Assembly: GCF_000004075.3 (NCBI RefSeq)
Contig: NC_026657.2
Coordinates: 8,432,001-8,496,000 of the forward strand
From: Cucumis sativus
Taxonomy: Eukaryota > Streptophyta > Magnoliopsida > Cucurbitales > Cucurbitaceae
Direction of reading: 5' to 3'
DNA: 64,000 nucleotides
The stretch's first letter is position 1; the number at the start of each line of letters is the position of its first letter. The translations under genes were made by a program, and so were the position numbers. A model generated the notes under the pieces. That model was not told where the DNA came from. It did no database searches and was given only the letters and a program-made list of their open reading frames with translations. This document shows positions 12,036-25,150 of this stretch, piece after piece.

Positions 12036-12085
12036 AATAATAATTAATGATATAACAACATTTAAAAAAATTATAAATATATAAA
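12036..12085. repeat. Fragment of the same foldback family
   Basis: About 45 bp (AATAATAATTAATGATAT, then AACAACATTTAAA) nearly identical to 34749-34800, which includes both flank and left arm of the element there. The shared flank suggests that the repeat unit is longer than the inverted arms. Confidence 0.55.
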
Positions 12086-12089
12086 AACT

Positions 12090-12420
12090 AATTAAGTGTA
12101 TTTAATCAATCAAATGTATAAGTGAATAATACTAATTAAGTGTATTTGCACAGTGCATTAAATGTATCAAATATATCATGTACATCAAACATATCAAATT
12201 GGTTGAATGTACCAATGAAGCATAACAAGTTTATTAGTGGTGAAGTGTATCAAGGCCTAAGAGGTATCAAGTGTATCGAGAATAATCAAGTGTAACGAGA
12301 AATATTAATATTATGTGTATCAGAAGTTATCGAGTGTATTAAAAAGTATCTATCAAATGTATTAGCAAGAAGTATCAAATGTATTAGACGTGTATAAGAT
12401 GTATCAAATGTATAACAGTA
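12090..12420. repeat. Degenerate short-period repeat, AAGTGTATCAA-like
   Basis: About 330 bp in which variants of (A/G)(A/G)TGTATCAA recur more than twenty times with irregular spacing of roughly 9 to 20 bases. It reads as an old, diverged minisatellite and is not coding on either strand. Confidence 0.7.
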
Positions 12421-14286
12421 ACGATGACATTTGTGACATTTTACCTGGGCTGAAATGAATTATTATAACTTGTAGTTGCCCTTGAAATGAACGGTAGTGG
12501 TGCACAATAAAGAAAATACACTTGACAAGGTTATTAAAACTATAGTAATAAGAAAGGTAAATGAAATCAACTTTTAGAAAAAGCATTTTAAACAACTATA
12601 TGTAAACAGACCAAACTTTGTGACTAACATACATTATAATAATAACAATAATATATGTACATAAGAAAACATTATAATAATATAGAGAATTAGAATCTAT
12701 GGATTATATCATAGTACTCCCTTGCATTTGGATATCTATTTGTCATAAACACAAAAATTTCATAATATATAATGTTTGATTATGATTTTTAATTTTTAAT
12801 CTTTCTTTTGTTTTGTTTCTTTAATCATCTTCTTCACCATTTATTCAGCGAAACACAGTTTCATAATGCGGAGGGGACTTTTGATTTTGACTTTTGATTG
12901 CGTTCATCAATTAATTACATATATGGTTTTTCCCATTTTTCTCTATGAAAGATTCGAGAAGTCCAGAAGAATTTGGAGACTATAAGTGGATGAAATTCAT
13001 GTTCCTTAACTAACCCATTACTCGATTTGACTTCCACACCTTTCTTCTTTCGCCATTCTTACTGTTTTTAGCTCATAAGCAGCTCGATTTGGCAATTTTT
13101 TTCCTCCATCGCACCTGGCAAAGAATTTGAGCTCGAGATCTCTTGGGTTTTGTTAGACATCATTTGGGTAATTCATTATTTTGTTTTACTGTCAATTAAT
13201 GGCTGATGAATCAATCCCTGTTCTGAATAAGGATATGTTTGTTGGATTGTTGTTTAAATTTTATGTTTCTGGATATGGTGGGGATGTCTTGTCCGTTCTG
13301 GTATGTTCGTTTTTAGTTTGGGTTTTATTCTTTTGGAAGCCAAATTGCGGGGTTCAAATCACCACTTTGGTGAAAATACTACATGGGTTTTATGTTTTTA
13401 TTTCTGTGAAAATGGATCTGATATGGACTTTGATTTTTTATTTACAATTTCTCATCGCTATTATTTTTCTGGGTTGTACTGGTTTTCTGATATATTGCTG
13501 TTGCTTAGTTGAATCAGCCAGTTGAGTTCTTATTTGTAATTGTAAATATTCAACGGTTGTTTGCCATTTCCAATCCCAGCTTCTGATTGTAATTGGCTTG
13601 TTTATCTCTCTTGTTTATTGTGCTTTCTTGCACCTGTGGCCAACATTATGAGTATCTCGTTTCATTTTTCAATCCCATAGCTCATGTGGTTAATGATTCA
13701 TCAAAATGAATCTTGATCCGGATGTAGCATCAAGCATACTTCACTAGCATTTCATTAGGTTCATGTGCAATATATTTCTTCATGAGTGTTTAGTAAAGAC
13801 GATGAGGAAGTGTTATTCAAACTTTTTTCAAATGGGAACTAGGAATCTGTCTATTTTTGTGCTCTCGACTTTTGGTTTTTCCCGATCTTTTCACACTGTC
13901 GAAGTTCATTTGGAAATATGTTTTGCCCTTACAGTTATGCTCTATAATTTAAATGCAACGTCAGTTGCAATAATCTCAGGGGAAGTACACGCTTCTTCCA
14001 GACTTTGTAGTGTACAAGAGCTAAATTTTTTTAGCAAAAAATATCTCTGTATACATTTTTTTTGTCATTTTGATGTGTTGAACTATTTCCGTGTCCATCA
14101 TTTTGAATTGACGGACATACTCTGTATTTGATGCATGGTTATCATACATACTGTGAATGAAAGTTGTATGAATCGTCATTATATGGACATCAAATGATGT
14201 AGAGTGCTAGATTTTTTCGTGATGGACAATGTTAGCGCTGATGCAATCAGAAGTTGCCGAAGTGAAGAACTTGAACTTCCAATCTG

Positions 14287-17200
14287 ATGTCGACTACCCA
14301 TAGCTCTTTGCAGGGGCTTAATGATGACAGTGTGCAGGCTGCAAGATCCCAACTAAAAAAAAGGTGATTAGCTTGAATTGCTCATAGCAGGATTGCTGAT
14401 TTTTTGCCCACTAGTAAAATCAACGTGGGTAGTACCAATTGCTTAAAGTAGGGACAGAGAGGTCTGGATAGGTTTTATCTTGTTATTTTTAATTGCCTCG
14501 TCACAGTCTCAATTGATCATTTAAGGAGGGATAATCTGGGAAATTAGTTTGGTTAATGGCTTAAATAGCAGCTGAACTGTTTATATGATTATTGTCATAC
14601 TCCAGTGAGGTCTAATCTGATACCATTGTTTCTGTAGGCATACATTTGAAAGATCTCTTGGTTCTAATAATCTGGAAAGAGCTGTGGATGTCAATAATCA
14701 TCAAGACCAAGAAGATATGGTATGAACTTTGTACAATTTGATCAGAATTTATTTTTAAGCCATCTGCAGCATCTTAGAGTACTTAAAGTTGTACATAGGA
14801 ACTGTTGTCACGAGTAAAAGCACAGGAAGGGGAGATTCAACTTCTTCGTCAACAAATTTCAGTTGCTTGTTTGAAGGTATACATAGCTTAGATGACTCTG
14901 GGTTCATGTGATATTGGTTTTTGCTGTGTACTTATTTCAACATCTGTTATACCTTACATAAGAAGTATCTGTGGTGAAAGGAATTACGACAGTTGAATGA
15001 GAAATATGCACTGGAGAGGAAATTTTCAGATATAAGAATGGTTTGTCTTTGTTCTTGGATATAGTTGTACAGGATACTGTTTTTAGTTTTCTCCTCGTTC
15101 AGTGATTTCTTAGAATTATTATTCAGATAACACAATTCATTTTTTCTTGTTGTGCTACAGGCAGTTGATGAGAAGCAAACTGAAGCCATAACTTCTGCCT
15201 TCAATGAGTTGGGATACAGAAAAGGAGATCTTGAAGTGAACTTAAAATTGACTAATGAATTGAAGGTTTAATTTCTTTCCAAATTTATTTCCATCTAATA
15301 CCTTGCTTATTGCAATCAATCGCTCCATTCTTATAACCTGTATATTTTTAGTCCTATGAATTCAAGAGGGAAAAAAATGAAAATATCACCCCTAGCCCAA
15401 AACCCATGAAGATTACCTAAAAAGAAAGAAAAAGAAAAAGCTTCTAGTTGGTATTCATCAGAAAGGAAAGTGATGAAAAAAAAATGTTTCGACAACCAAA
15501 ATTGGAAGTTAATATTTGCTTATGTTAATAATACTGAATGGTACTGTTCTCATTCTCTAATAGGCTGTGGATGATGAAAGATATCACTACATATCATCGT
15601 TGCTTGGGCTTTTGGCAGAATATGGCATATGGCCTCAGGTCATAAATGCCTCAGTTTTAACCAACAATGTGAAGGTAAATTCTCTACATATAATGCTTGA
15701 GACTATTTTTCACATCTGCCAAATTGCATAAATCCAACTTTCTTGTGGGTATTCTGGCTATCCTTATTCCAAAGAAATCCTGAAAAAAATTTGGTAGAAA
15801 TTTTGAAGCGGAACACATGATATCTATGAGCCCACTTAATCTATCTCTAGACCTAATTACACTATTACAGAATGCTTTCTAGTCCAAATTAGTGTTTTCT
15901 GGCAGAGTAGTAGTGTACAATGTGTACTTATTGCCCTTTTGAATTCTTCCGTTGGCCAATTTATTGGGTTAGTTTGTGATACATGTTGCAACATTTTTAT
16001 ACTTACTGATTAAGAGATCAGGTTCTTCTTCTTCTTCTTGCCTTTTTTTTACCCTCTCCTAGGGTAGTGCTTGCTTACTTCTTTTTCATTTTTATTTACC
16101 TCTTTTTCCCCTCAAATTTTTGTAGCTTCTTCATGATCAGTTGCAGCGGAAGATCAGAACTTCTTATGTAAGCTTGCTAATATTGAAATCTGTTGCCTTT
16201 TCTCCAGTTACAAGTTACCCAACTAGGATAGATAAACGTTTGCTATATCTGATTGCAACTCCATATAGTCATCTACTAGCATTCCTTTTTATTATTGCTT
16301 CATTTATTTTTCGCTATAGAAAGTTGATCTTTTCCATAGTGTTATAATGGCAATTTCATGTCAAACGGATAGAGGGTGGGCGGGAGGAAATGTTTGATAT
16401 TACAAAATTTCACTGCTCTTCTTGGCCCACCATTTTTTTCTTTTTTTGAAAAGTTCCCTTCTGAGAGGTCCACCATTTTTTAGAACTCTTATACGATTAC
16501 ATTAACGTTTTACCAGACTGCCCTTTTTGTTATGCCCGACATGTAACTTTGTCAAATGCCCTGTTTTAAACCAAGAAATTTCTGAGTACTAATAGGATTT
16601 TATTGGTAATATTAGTAGGATATTAGTAAGGGTATAGTGGTAATTGGCTAGGGAGTCTTGATTTAAAATGTCATAGTGTAATCTCTTCGTTGATATTGCA
16701 ATATAGTTTTGTGTGTTCTGCCAAAAATATACATGATAAATTGTGAATTATCTAAATTTTATACTGGTCCTCCGGACCAATTTTCATGAAGTCAGAAACA
16801 CAATTTTTTTAGCAGTTATAATTTCCATCATCCTTGTTTTCAGTTCTTTATAAGCAATGTGATTGTTATCTCTGTCAATTGATATTGATAAGTTGTTGTA
16901 ACAAAGGCTCTGCATCTTTTCATCACAGGAAAAGATTGGAGAACGAACATCTCCTGCTGAAAATCAATTCGAGGGTGGATTTCCATATAGAAAGAGAGAG
17001 AATACTGATTTTAAGTTCTTTGAGAGTAGATATCAATATCAAAAGAGAGAGAGTGCTGATATAGGGAATTCGAGATACCAGCTTCCTGCCAAAGCTGAGG
17101 TAGTACTGCATTTAACTACCTTGATATAATTAAATTTATCATAACCCATCAACTTAAGCTTTTGGGTGATTTGGTGAACTAACATTATAATAGGAGTAGG

Positions 17201-20200
17201 AACTAGGAAGTCCAATGCTCAAATCTTGTAAAGTAATTTTCTTCCATGTTAATACTGTTAGAGTGTTGATATAATTAAATTTACCATGTCTTATGGGTCC
17301 ATCAATGATTTAACATAATTTTCATCTCTGTTTCGTGCAGCCTTTGAGAACAACTGATGATATGTTTATCTCTAGGGTGCAAAATAGTATTCCAGGACCA
17401 GTAGACTTAAGTCTAAGACCTGAAATGTACCAGCCTGTCAACTACGACAATTCTCCAGAACCTTTATACTATGCTGGCAGGTATGGCATTCTAAGATGTG
17501 GTGTGGATACCTTCGGTTGAACTAAAAAAATCAGTGTCCTGTGGATTGGTTTATGTGTTCACCAAAAATTAGTTTGGTTGATTTAAACCAACTGAAATTA
17601 TTATTAACTAAAGATGATTTTTTTTGCATTATTAACTAAAGGTGATTTTTTTGCTAAGAATAAAATTATACATTCATACATTTATTTAAATTTCATTTAA
17701 TAATTATTTTTTGGTTATTTAAAATAAATTCCAAGTCTTCGTAGCGTAATCTTTCATGATATAAATCGAAAATGACTTACTAAGATACTGGTATTTTATG
17801 TTTTCTACAATAACATATGATAGTAACCTGCACGATTTGAATCCAACTCAACCCAAATAATTCATGATTGGGTTGGGTTGGGCTCGTTATTTGCCCAAGA
17901 GTTGTTTGAGTTGAAGGAATATGCATCCCGAACAATTGTGTTGGTCTAAAAGGTATCATAGAGTGAGCACCTTAATGGTATGATAACCACTTGCCAACTA
18001 ACATACTTATTGAGTTCGTGCCATTCAATTTTCACATAGAACAGTTAATATTACCTTTCAGCTTGAATTTAGTTGGTCGAATAAAAATATGATACATGAA
18101 GATGATTCTTGCATATCTTATCTCTATTACCTTTCAACTATAAAACCATATTATCTTAGGGAGGTGCCCGGTGCTTTTACCCCTCCAGTTGATGATGATG
18201 CTGTGGAATTGCAACGTTATACAACCGATGAGAGATACAACAACCCTGTAATGATTGGTGAGTTTTCTATTTCTTTTAGTGGGTGATCAATGCACCGTGC
18301 ATATAACCAGTACTTTACCAAGACATGAACACTCACATGAAGTTTTAATCAGAGGGACCTAGCATCGAGAATTTTCAAATAGTTGGTGAGGCTACACCAG
18401 GGAGCAGACTTCTTGCATGTGGATATCCTACACGAGGGACTTCTCTCTGTATATTTCAGGTGACATGCTCTGGTATCATTTAATTGAAGATCTGAGTATT
18501 CATGTGGAATGTCCATAAATTAATGATATGGGTTTTTGTGTCAGTGGGTTTGGCATCTTGAGGATGGCACAAGGCAGTATATTGAAGGTAATGGAAATGA
18601 GTTTGGCTTTGCAGGATTTGTCATGTGACTTTCTTACATTTCTTTCTTTTTTCTTTTCCTTTTCTCTTTGGATAGCAAGAAAAATGTATTATTGAAATTG
18701 AAAAATATACAATAAGGTACAGAAGGTGCTACAAAAGGAAAGAAAAAGAATGATAAAAGATCCCTCCATTGACATTGTAATTCTTTTTGTGGGGCAACTC
18801 AGGATACCATTTTGCAATCTTTGCTACTAATTACTACTGGATTGTTTTAGTAGCTTTTTCATATCGTTGAATGGTTTTTTCTTTTGATGTAGGAGCTACA
18901 AATCCAGAATATGTTGTTGGAGCTGATGATGTTGATAAACTAATTGCTGTCGAGTGTATACCAATGGATGACAAAGGCCATCAGGTTTTTGACCAAAAAC
19001 TTCGAATTCTGATACAAAATTTATTTTACATGCTAATACTAATAGTATATGAAATTCAGAAAACCAGTCCGGATTTCTTAGATTGCAATTGTGCATTTAA
19101 TTTTGGCGTCTTATCTTATCATATTCTGCTTGAAGTAAATTTTCTTTTAAGATTTCTCCATTTCCATTCCTTATCACTTTCAGTGAAAATGATTGTGATT
19201 TATTTTGATTAGAAGGTCTTTCTGTGTTTTTACACTGCTGCTTTTTCAATTATCAGGGAGACCTGGTGAAGCTTTTTGCTAATGATCAGAACAAAATAAG
19301 ATGTGGTAAGTTGATTAGAATTTTAATCATCAATCTAAGTTTCTACCCTTAATGCATCTTCTTGAGGTTGCTAAATTAATCGCTTCTCTGGACAATAATC
19401 CTTTGCCTATTTTAGCAAAATCATATTTTCTCAATTGCTTGATGAGATGTTAGCTAGCTATGTGTTGCCTCCAAGAGCAGGATGTGATGGAAGGTTTGCA
19501 AATGTTCTTGATGGGCTGAAATTTCATGTACTTAATAAATATTTTTTTACCCCTTTAAAAGCCTTGACCCTGGTTAACAAAATAGTTCAAACTATCATGT
19601 TGTCTTTTGTAAATTATGTTGATTCGTTAGTTGGTTAGCATTTTTATATTTCAGGCATTTTAATATACTCCCTAACCTTTCTAAACTAGTTTCAACTTCC
19701 ATTATAGATCCTGACATGCAACTGGAGATTGACACGTATCTCTCAAAGGGTCAAGCTACATTTAACGTTCTTTTGCTGGTAGGTTTACATGATATAACTA
19801 AACCTTCGAGAAAATTTCATATCTTGGGTTGCACTTATTTCTTACCCTTATACAGAGTTAAAGTGATTCAACTTTAACTTCAAGTCCATTATTTTGTTGG
19901 AAAAAGCCTTGAGCTAAAATACATCGTGAAACCAATATCATCCATTAGCTGATTTTCATTTTTAGAAGATTTATAGCTAGTTAGAGACATTTTAGTGGTT
20001 TTATAAGGTCTTTTTTCTTTCATTACTGTTATTTCTGCCCAGGTTTTTCTAGTTAAATTATATATCTTTTTGGTAGATTTGGGCACATTGATGTTGAATT
20101 TAGATAATTTTCTTCCTACTTGACTTTGTGCTTAGGTTTTTATTTCTTGTTTACATTTTGTTGGTTTTACCATTTTTTTTACTTGAAAATGTTTTGTTAG

Positions 20201-22026
20201 GAGTTTTGTGGTTATTTTCTGGTTTTTGGATGAATTATTATTATTATTTTTTTTTTGAAAATCTTCGAAAATTGTTAAACTTTTTTGGTTAATATGTTAG
20301 CCATCTGCTAACTCTGTATTATAATGCAAGCGTTTAGGAATATGGTGCTTGGTGAATTCAACTCTTAAAAAGAAAGCATTATAGGTACACATACATTCTT
20401 GAGTTGCTTACCTATACTGCCACTTCAGTTTAGTTGCTTACCTACTATGCCACTACCAATAAGTGAAAATAATTTTTTTCTTATAGGATTTATTTTGATC
20501 AAAACTGTAATATTCTTTTAAATTGATCTCCCATATTGTCTTGAAAACATTTACTGGTCTACTATTCAACCAGGTTTCAACTTCAATCTAGAGATACCAG
20601 TAAAACTTCGTAACTCACAAACTGTCTTCTCATTTTTATTTGGATGAAAAAAATTCTTAACCAAACAGAGGGAAGGCACTCGCTCCCATAACAGAATAAA
20701 TTAGAAGGGGAAAAACTTATAAACTGGAGATCAATCATCAATGATATTATTTGTTTATTGTTATAGTGTCAGCCTCTTAAATGGTAAGGCAATAGAATGA
20801 AACAAAACTTACCTTTCTTCACCTGTTGAAGGAGCTGTATCTAATAGAATATAGAATACACGGTAATATTACGTTTTGACTGACTTATATACTAGATATT
20901 TATGACATGCTTTTCATACAGATCGATTCGTCTGAAAATTGGGAGCCAGCATCTATTTCTTTGAGGAGGTCTGGTTACCAAATTAAGATGGGAAATACAG
21001 AAGCTGTTGTAATTGCTGAGAAATATTCAAGGGAGTTATCGGTATGTGCCCTTGTTAGGAGTCAACTTACTGATGATGGCACATGAAGTTTAGTTTATGT
21101 TTTCGAATAAACCAAAGTTTTATTTTGTATCTTTATTATACATTTGTGGATGCAGTTGAAAATTCCTTCTGGAATCTCTACACAATTTGTTTTGACATGC
21201 TCAGATGGATCATCTCTTCCCTTTAATACGTATGATGTTAGGTAATGTTTCCTTCTACCGGATCATTTGGTTCAATGTTCTCAGACTAACCAAAAACCTT
21301 GGGCTCATTAATTTCACCTGACCTGTTTCTTTCTTTAGAATTGTCTATAATCAACAAGAAGCATACTGTACCTGCACATGTCTTGAGTTTTATAATTGCT
21401 TAGTTCTCTAATAGTTATTGAATCTAGGATGCTGATTTTTCTTGTAGGATGCGGGATACTCTCGTGTTGACAATGAGAATGTTTCAAAGCAAGGTATTCT
21501 CTCTTACCAAAATTGAGTTTAGAAGGATCAATTTTTGGACACCATTAAGGATCATATTTGATATGGTTTACTAATGAAAATCAATGCCGACTTTGGCTAG
21601 CATGCATTTATTTTCTTTTGATCGTATTTTCTTCTCACCAAATCTGTGCCATTAACCCAATTTGATTAATTATTTAGAGATTTCACACTCTTAATTCTAG
21701 CTCTAGGATATCACGAGAGTTTTCGTTGATTGAGGTATCTGTCAAAGGGCTCATATCATGGAGTTCGAGGGATTCAAACCTTCGACCTCTTGTCGAGGGT
21801 ATATATATATCTTAACTAGTTGAATGATGCTCAACAAATACTTTTTGCTTTTGAGAATTTGTTGCACTTTTTTGTTGTCTGATTGTTCGTCATGCTATTA
21901 AGTACGGATGAGAAAATAGAACTCCTAGATGCACGGGCACATCAGTTTTTATGCTTCGAGTTTTTTACTAAATTCGATATATGTTTCAAGCAGGCAATGG
22001 ATGATAGAAGGAAAGGAAAAGCATAG
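14287..22026 (+). CDS. Unnamed coiled-coil protein with C-terminal Ig/PH-like beta module
   Basis: Nineteen exons close in one frame to 523 aa: 14287-14363, 14638-14719, 14826-14876, 14993-15040, 15161-15265, 15564-15674, 16126-16167, 16929-17099, 17341-17480, 18160-18257, 18353-18459, 18545-18587, 18893-18984, 19257-19305, 19708-19778, 20922-21041, 21156-21241, 21448-21493, 21994-22026. Residues about 10-125 are charged heptad-like helix; about 126-300 are low-complexity and polar. From 309 ([20 protein letters not shown]) to about 395 the pattern looks like an Ig-type sandwich, and about 400-515 resembles a PH-like fold with a final helix ([10 protein letters not shown]), ending DDRRKGKA. 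The order coiled coil-Ig-PH recalls the actin-binding SCAB proteins, but residues do not match them, so I leave it unnamed. The start ATG follows an in-frame TGA and is reasonable but not proven. Exon 3 has a weak pyrimidine tract. Confidence 0.8.
21755..21840 (-). mobile_element. tRNA-derived SINE head remnant
   Basis: Read on the - strand this segment has a degenerate pol III A box (ATTCAACTAGTTAAG, 21812-21832) followed by CCCTCGACAAGAGGTCGAAG and a B box-like GGTTTGAATCC (about 21769-21780). That is the layout of tRNA-derived plant SINEs. It lies in the last intron of the coiled-coil gene, antisense to it. The tail and target duplication are not clear. Confidence 0.5.
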
Positions 22027-23214
22027 ATCAAACCCCTTCACCATTCAAGTATTGTGTCCATATTCATCATTCATTCATTATGCAAAGGAGAGATGTAACT
22101 GAATTTGTTTCATCATAGCCTGAACTAATAAACGAAATAAATCATAAAGGTCTTCTGTTGCTGCTATTTACCTCTTACCCTCATAGACATAAATGCTATC
22201 TTCCCCTATTAGTTTCTTCCCCATAATCATATTTAACATGATAGGTGGAGCTCTCAACATTGGTTTGGTTTAATTGTAAATGTAAGGAATGGAAAGAACA
22301 GTTATAATAGAACACTTCCACGTATTTTTTAGTCCCTCCTTTTACTGTACAAACGTTATTTATAGATACATAAAATGACCCTTTTCTCAACTCTCTTGAT
22401 AAGGAAAGCCACGCTGCCTCTCTTTGTTTGGTAACATCTTTATGTGTCATTGGCTTCTTTGGTTCATTGGTTGTGCGTAACATAGAGAAATGGTATGGAT
22501 AGCATAATGGGAGATCCAAATGAAAATCGACAAAACGTGATTCTTATTTTTCTTCATTTGTTTCGTCATCTGCTTGTGAGATTACCGAATCAACATGGTT
22601 CTTTCTTCCTCCCTCATTTCTGGAATCAAAGATCGAAACTAAAGCGTGAATCAGTGCAAGATCCAACAGCCAACAGCAAGGAGCGAGAAGAAGAATTTGA
22701 AGGGGGAGTGAAGCAACTTTGATGAAAAAGTCAAAGAAGCAAGAGGGAGAGGAAGAAACGAGATACACGTTCACTCATCAATCTATCAAGCATGTTCATA
22801 TCCTACAAATTGGTTATTTCACAGCATGCTTAGACCAACTAAAGGTCAAATTTCATTTGATTCATCACCATCACAGTACACCAAATTTCGTTTATGTCCC
22901 TAATAAAAGATCATCCATCCCAAAATCTGACAAAAAGCATTCTTCCCACGTAAAAATGGGATATGTTTTTGTGGATAATATGATGGGACGGGATGTGATT
23001 CCAACTAAGGCCAACAAACTCAAACCAGAAGATAGGTTACCATACCAATATACGTATAGCAGCAAGAAGCAAAAAGCGTTTCTTAAAGAAAAAATTGCTA
23101 ACTTATAGACAATAAACTTAAACAAGAGTAAGACGGACTCCAAATAAAACATAACTATGACACCATTGAATTGTTATTATTTTCTAATTTGGTTTCTTTT
23201 CTACTAGATATCAT
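22027..23214. other. 3' UTR then intergenic, one doubtful 129-codon frame
   Basis: The coiled-coil gene's 3' UTR probably ends near 22130-22170 (AATAAA-like signals). A 129-codon frame on the + strand at 22719-23108 is rich in Lys and His and resembles nothing I know. Overlapping frames of similar length exist on the other strand, so I treat it as chance or as a decayed fragment. Confidence 0.45.
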
Positions 23215-23219
23215 ATTAT

Positions 23220-25145
23220 TGTTGGAATTTTTTGTCCTAAAACTCGTAGTTTGTAAATCATATTCTATTCAATAAAGTTGTTATTGAGAAATTAAATATT
23301 ATAATCTGAAATCCAATAAATCAAAGTTCCAAGGCTATTTTTTGAATAAACTTGAACTTTATGTGTAAACATAAACGTGGATCAAGTTCGAGTATATAGC
23401 CTAAATAGTCTATAGTATATGAAATAAAGGTTGGGCGCCTTATTTTGAGAGACTATGGATGCGGCCCACTTTGTAGTACAAACGATGTGATCCTAATCGT
23501 TCATGTAGAGACATGAAAGTGGGGGCATCCTATGTAAAATGTTTACATAAGACTGAACCATGAATTAGTCATTTTTACGTTATAACACCGTTTACTGTTT
23601 AAAACTGACTATCTCAATTATTGATGACCTAGGTAACTTAGTCTTAATCCTGAGTTAACTATGAACTCCTGTTCATACGAGATTATCCTTAGATCTGCAT
23701 AGGTGAGGGCAGCTCATCAGCGTTGGCCCAATAAGCCTCCCATTTCAGGGGTAAGATCGGGTGGATAGCTGGGAACATAGGGTACAAGATGGAATTCACT
23801 CCTACCCGCTTTAGGGTTAGTAGATAGGTTGCTCTCTTAAGCACTGAATCCAAGTCTTGAACAAGGGGCCCCACCCTCTCATTGGCCCGAGAGGGATTAA
23901 GTTTATAGGTTGAACCTTAAACCAATTGTTCAATAGTGGATTAGTGGGACTTAAGGAGCAAGATGTAATCTTGGGGGTAAAACGGTATTTTGACCCAGCC
24001 AAGGTTACGAGCAACCTGTGAAGGATTAACTTACTGATTATGGTTTTATCAAATGGACACAAATATATCTATAGTGAGGGGAGTGCAACTACGGGACTTT
24101 AGTGGAATGACCCGTTAGTTAACGAATGTTGATTAACTCGGTTTAAAAGAGTTTAGCTAGTTAATCTTGAATCGTTGGAGCCCATGATCTATAGGTCCAT
24201 TAGGTTCCTCTGCTAGCTCATATGGATTAAACTTAGAACAGTGTGATGAAATAAGTCGAATTGTTCGAATAGGGAGAAGAAAGGAAAACCGACATATACA
24301 GTGATATAATCGTCGGTCTTCTAATTAGAAATAGAGCTTTATGTTTTACATACTATAAGTATGAATGCGGATTCATACTAAGAAGCTCGGAATTGGTCAA
24401 AAATAGTAAAAAGTCAAAATGTTGACTTTTGACTTTGAAAAGTCAAACTTTGACCGGCCTTATATTCAAATGTGATTTGAATTTTGGAAAAATGAATGCG
24501 GATTCATGCTCGGGAGGTTGGAATTAGTCAAGACGGACAAAATGGTAAAAAGTCAAAATATTGACTTTTGACTTAGAAAAGTCAAAGTTTGACTTTTGAC
24601 TAGAAAAATCTAATGACCATTTTACCCTTGGACTAAGTTAGTGGGAAAATCCAACATTTTGTTGGATAATCCCACTAACTCTTAGTGGGATATGTGGCTA
24701 TATGAGATATAGACACCTAGCCCACTAAGTTCCACTAATTGTTAGTGGAATATTAGGTGTTGAGATTTGGCAATTGAATTGCATGCATTTTTGCATGTAA
24801 TTAGGCTATAAATAGAGATGTTTTCAAATGTTGAAGGACTTTTGCCTCTTTTATCATTTTCATAATCTCAACAAAAGAAAAAAGAAAGCTTCCAATCTCA
24901 TTTTATCTCCATTACTTTCTACACCAAAATTGGGTCCCACAACCCGGTTCTTTGTCTAGAGGATAGCAGTTGAGTACTAGTGGTGGTCTCGGGTAGAATT
25001 GGTAAGAAGACATCAAACCTTTTGAAAGCTTCAAAGGTAATACTTCTTAAAACCCTAATTTGATTAGTTTATGGTTACATGTTAATTGTGGCAATTAGGG
25101 TAGAAATTCGATTCTTTTTCCGCTGTGCATGACTTAGTTCTATCA
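23220..25145 (+). mobile_element. Solo LTR of an LTR retrotransposon
   Basis: A 1926-bp unit beginning TGTTGGAA and ending TCTATCA, so it has canonical TG..CA termini. It is flanked by the same 5-bp target duplication ATTAT at 23215-23219 and 25146-25150. Near the right is a TATA-type motif (CTATAAATA, 24806-24814) with a plausible R/U5 region after it, which sets the + orientation and leaves a long U3. No internal retroviral genes are present on either side, so this is what unequal recombination between two LTRs leaves. Matching ends and target duplication suggest a moderately young insertion. The superfamily cannot be told from an LTR alone. Confidence 0.88.
24361..24602. promoter_or_regulatory. 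W-box-rich direct repeat in the LTR U3
   Basis: Two diverged direct copies (about 24361-24460 and 24490-24602) each begin with AATGCGGATTCAT and end in alternating AAAAGTCAAA and TTTGACTTTTGAC. Together they give many TTGAC cores on both strands. TTGAC(C/T) is the known binding core of plant WRKY factors, so this is a likely stress-response enhancer of the element, or a hairpin-forming repeat. Confidence 0.5.
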
Positions 25146-25150
25146 ATTAT

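Larger units (their letters stand above)
11337..14286. other. Intergenic: MITE relics, degenerate repeat, likely 5' UTR intron
   Basis: Holds two foldback-element pieces (11590-11735 and 12036-12085) and a degenerate short-period repeat (12090-12420). From about 13000 the base composition changes and a probable non-coding first exon of the coiled-coil gene begins, with a plausible donor at about 13168 (GGGTAATTC). A 105-codon frame at about 13199-13525 beginning MADESIPV lies in what I take to be the leader intron. It resembles no known protein and I do not call it. Confidence 0.5.

Noticed and set aside
13199-13525. Frame beginning MADESIPVLNKDMF near the coiled-coil gene's leader
   Set aside because: It does not join the downstream exons in frame, its later part is Phe/Leu-rich low-complexity, and it lies where a leader intron is expected.
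22719-23108. A 129-codon Lys/His-rich + strand frame
   Set aside because: No family resemblance, no splice partners and an overlapping frame on the other strand. Kept only as a note in the intergenic entry.
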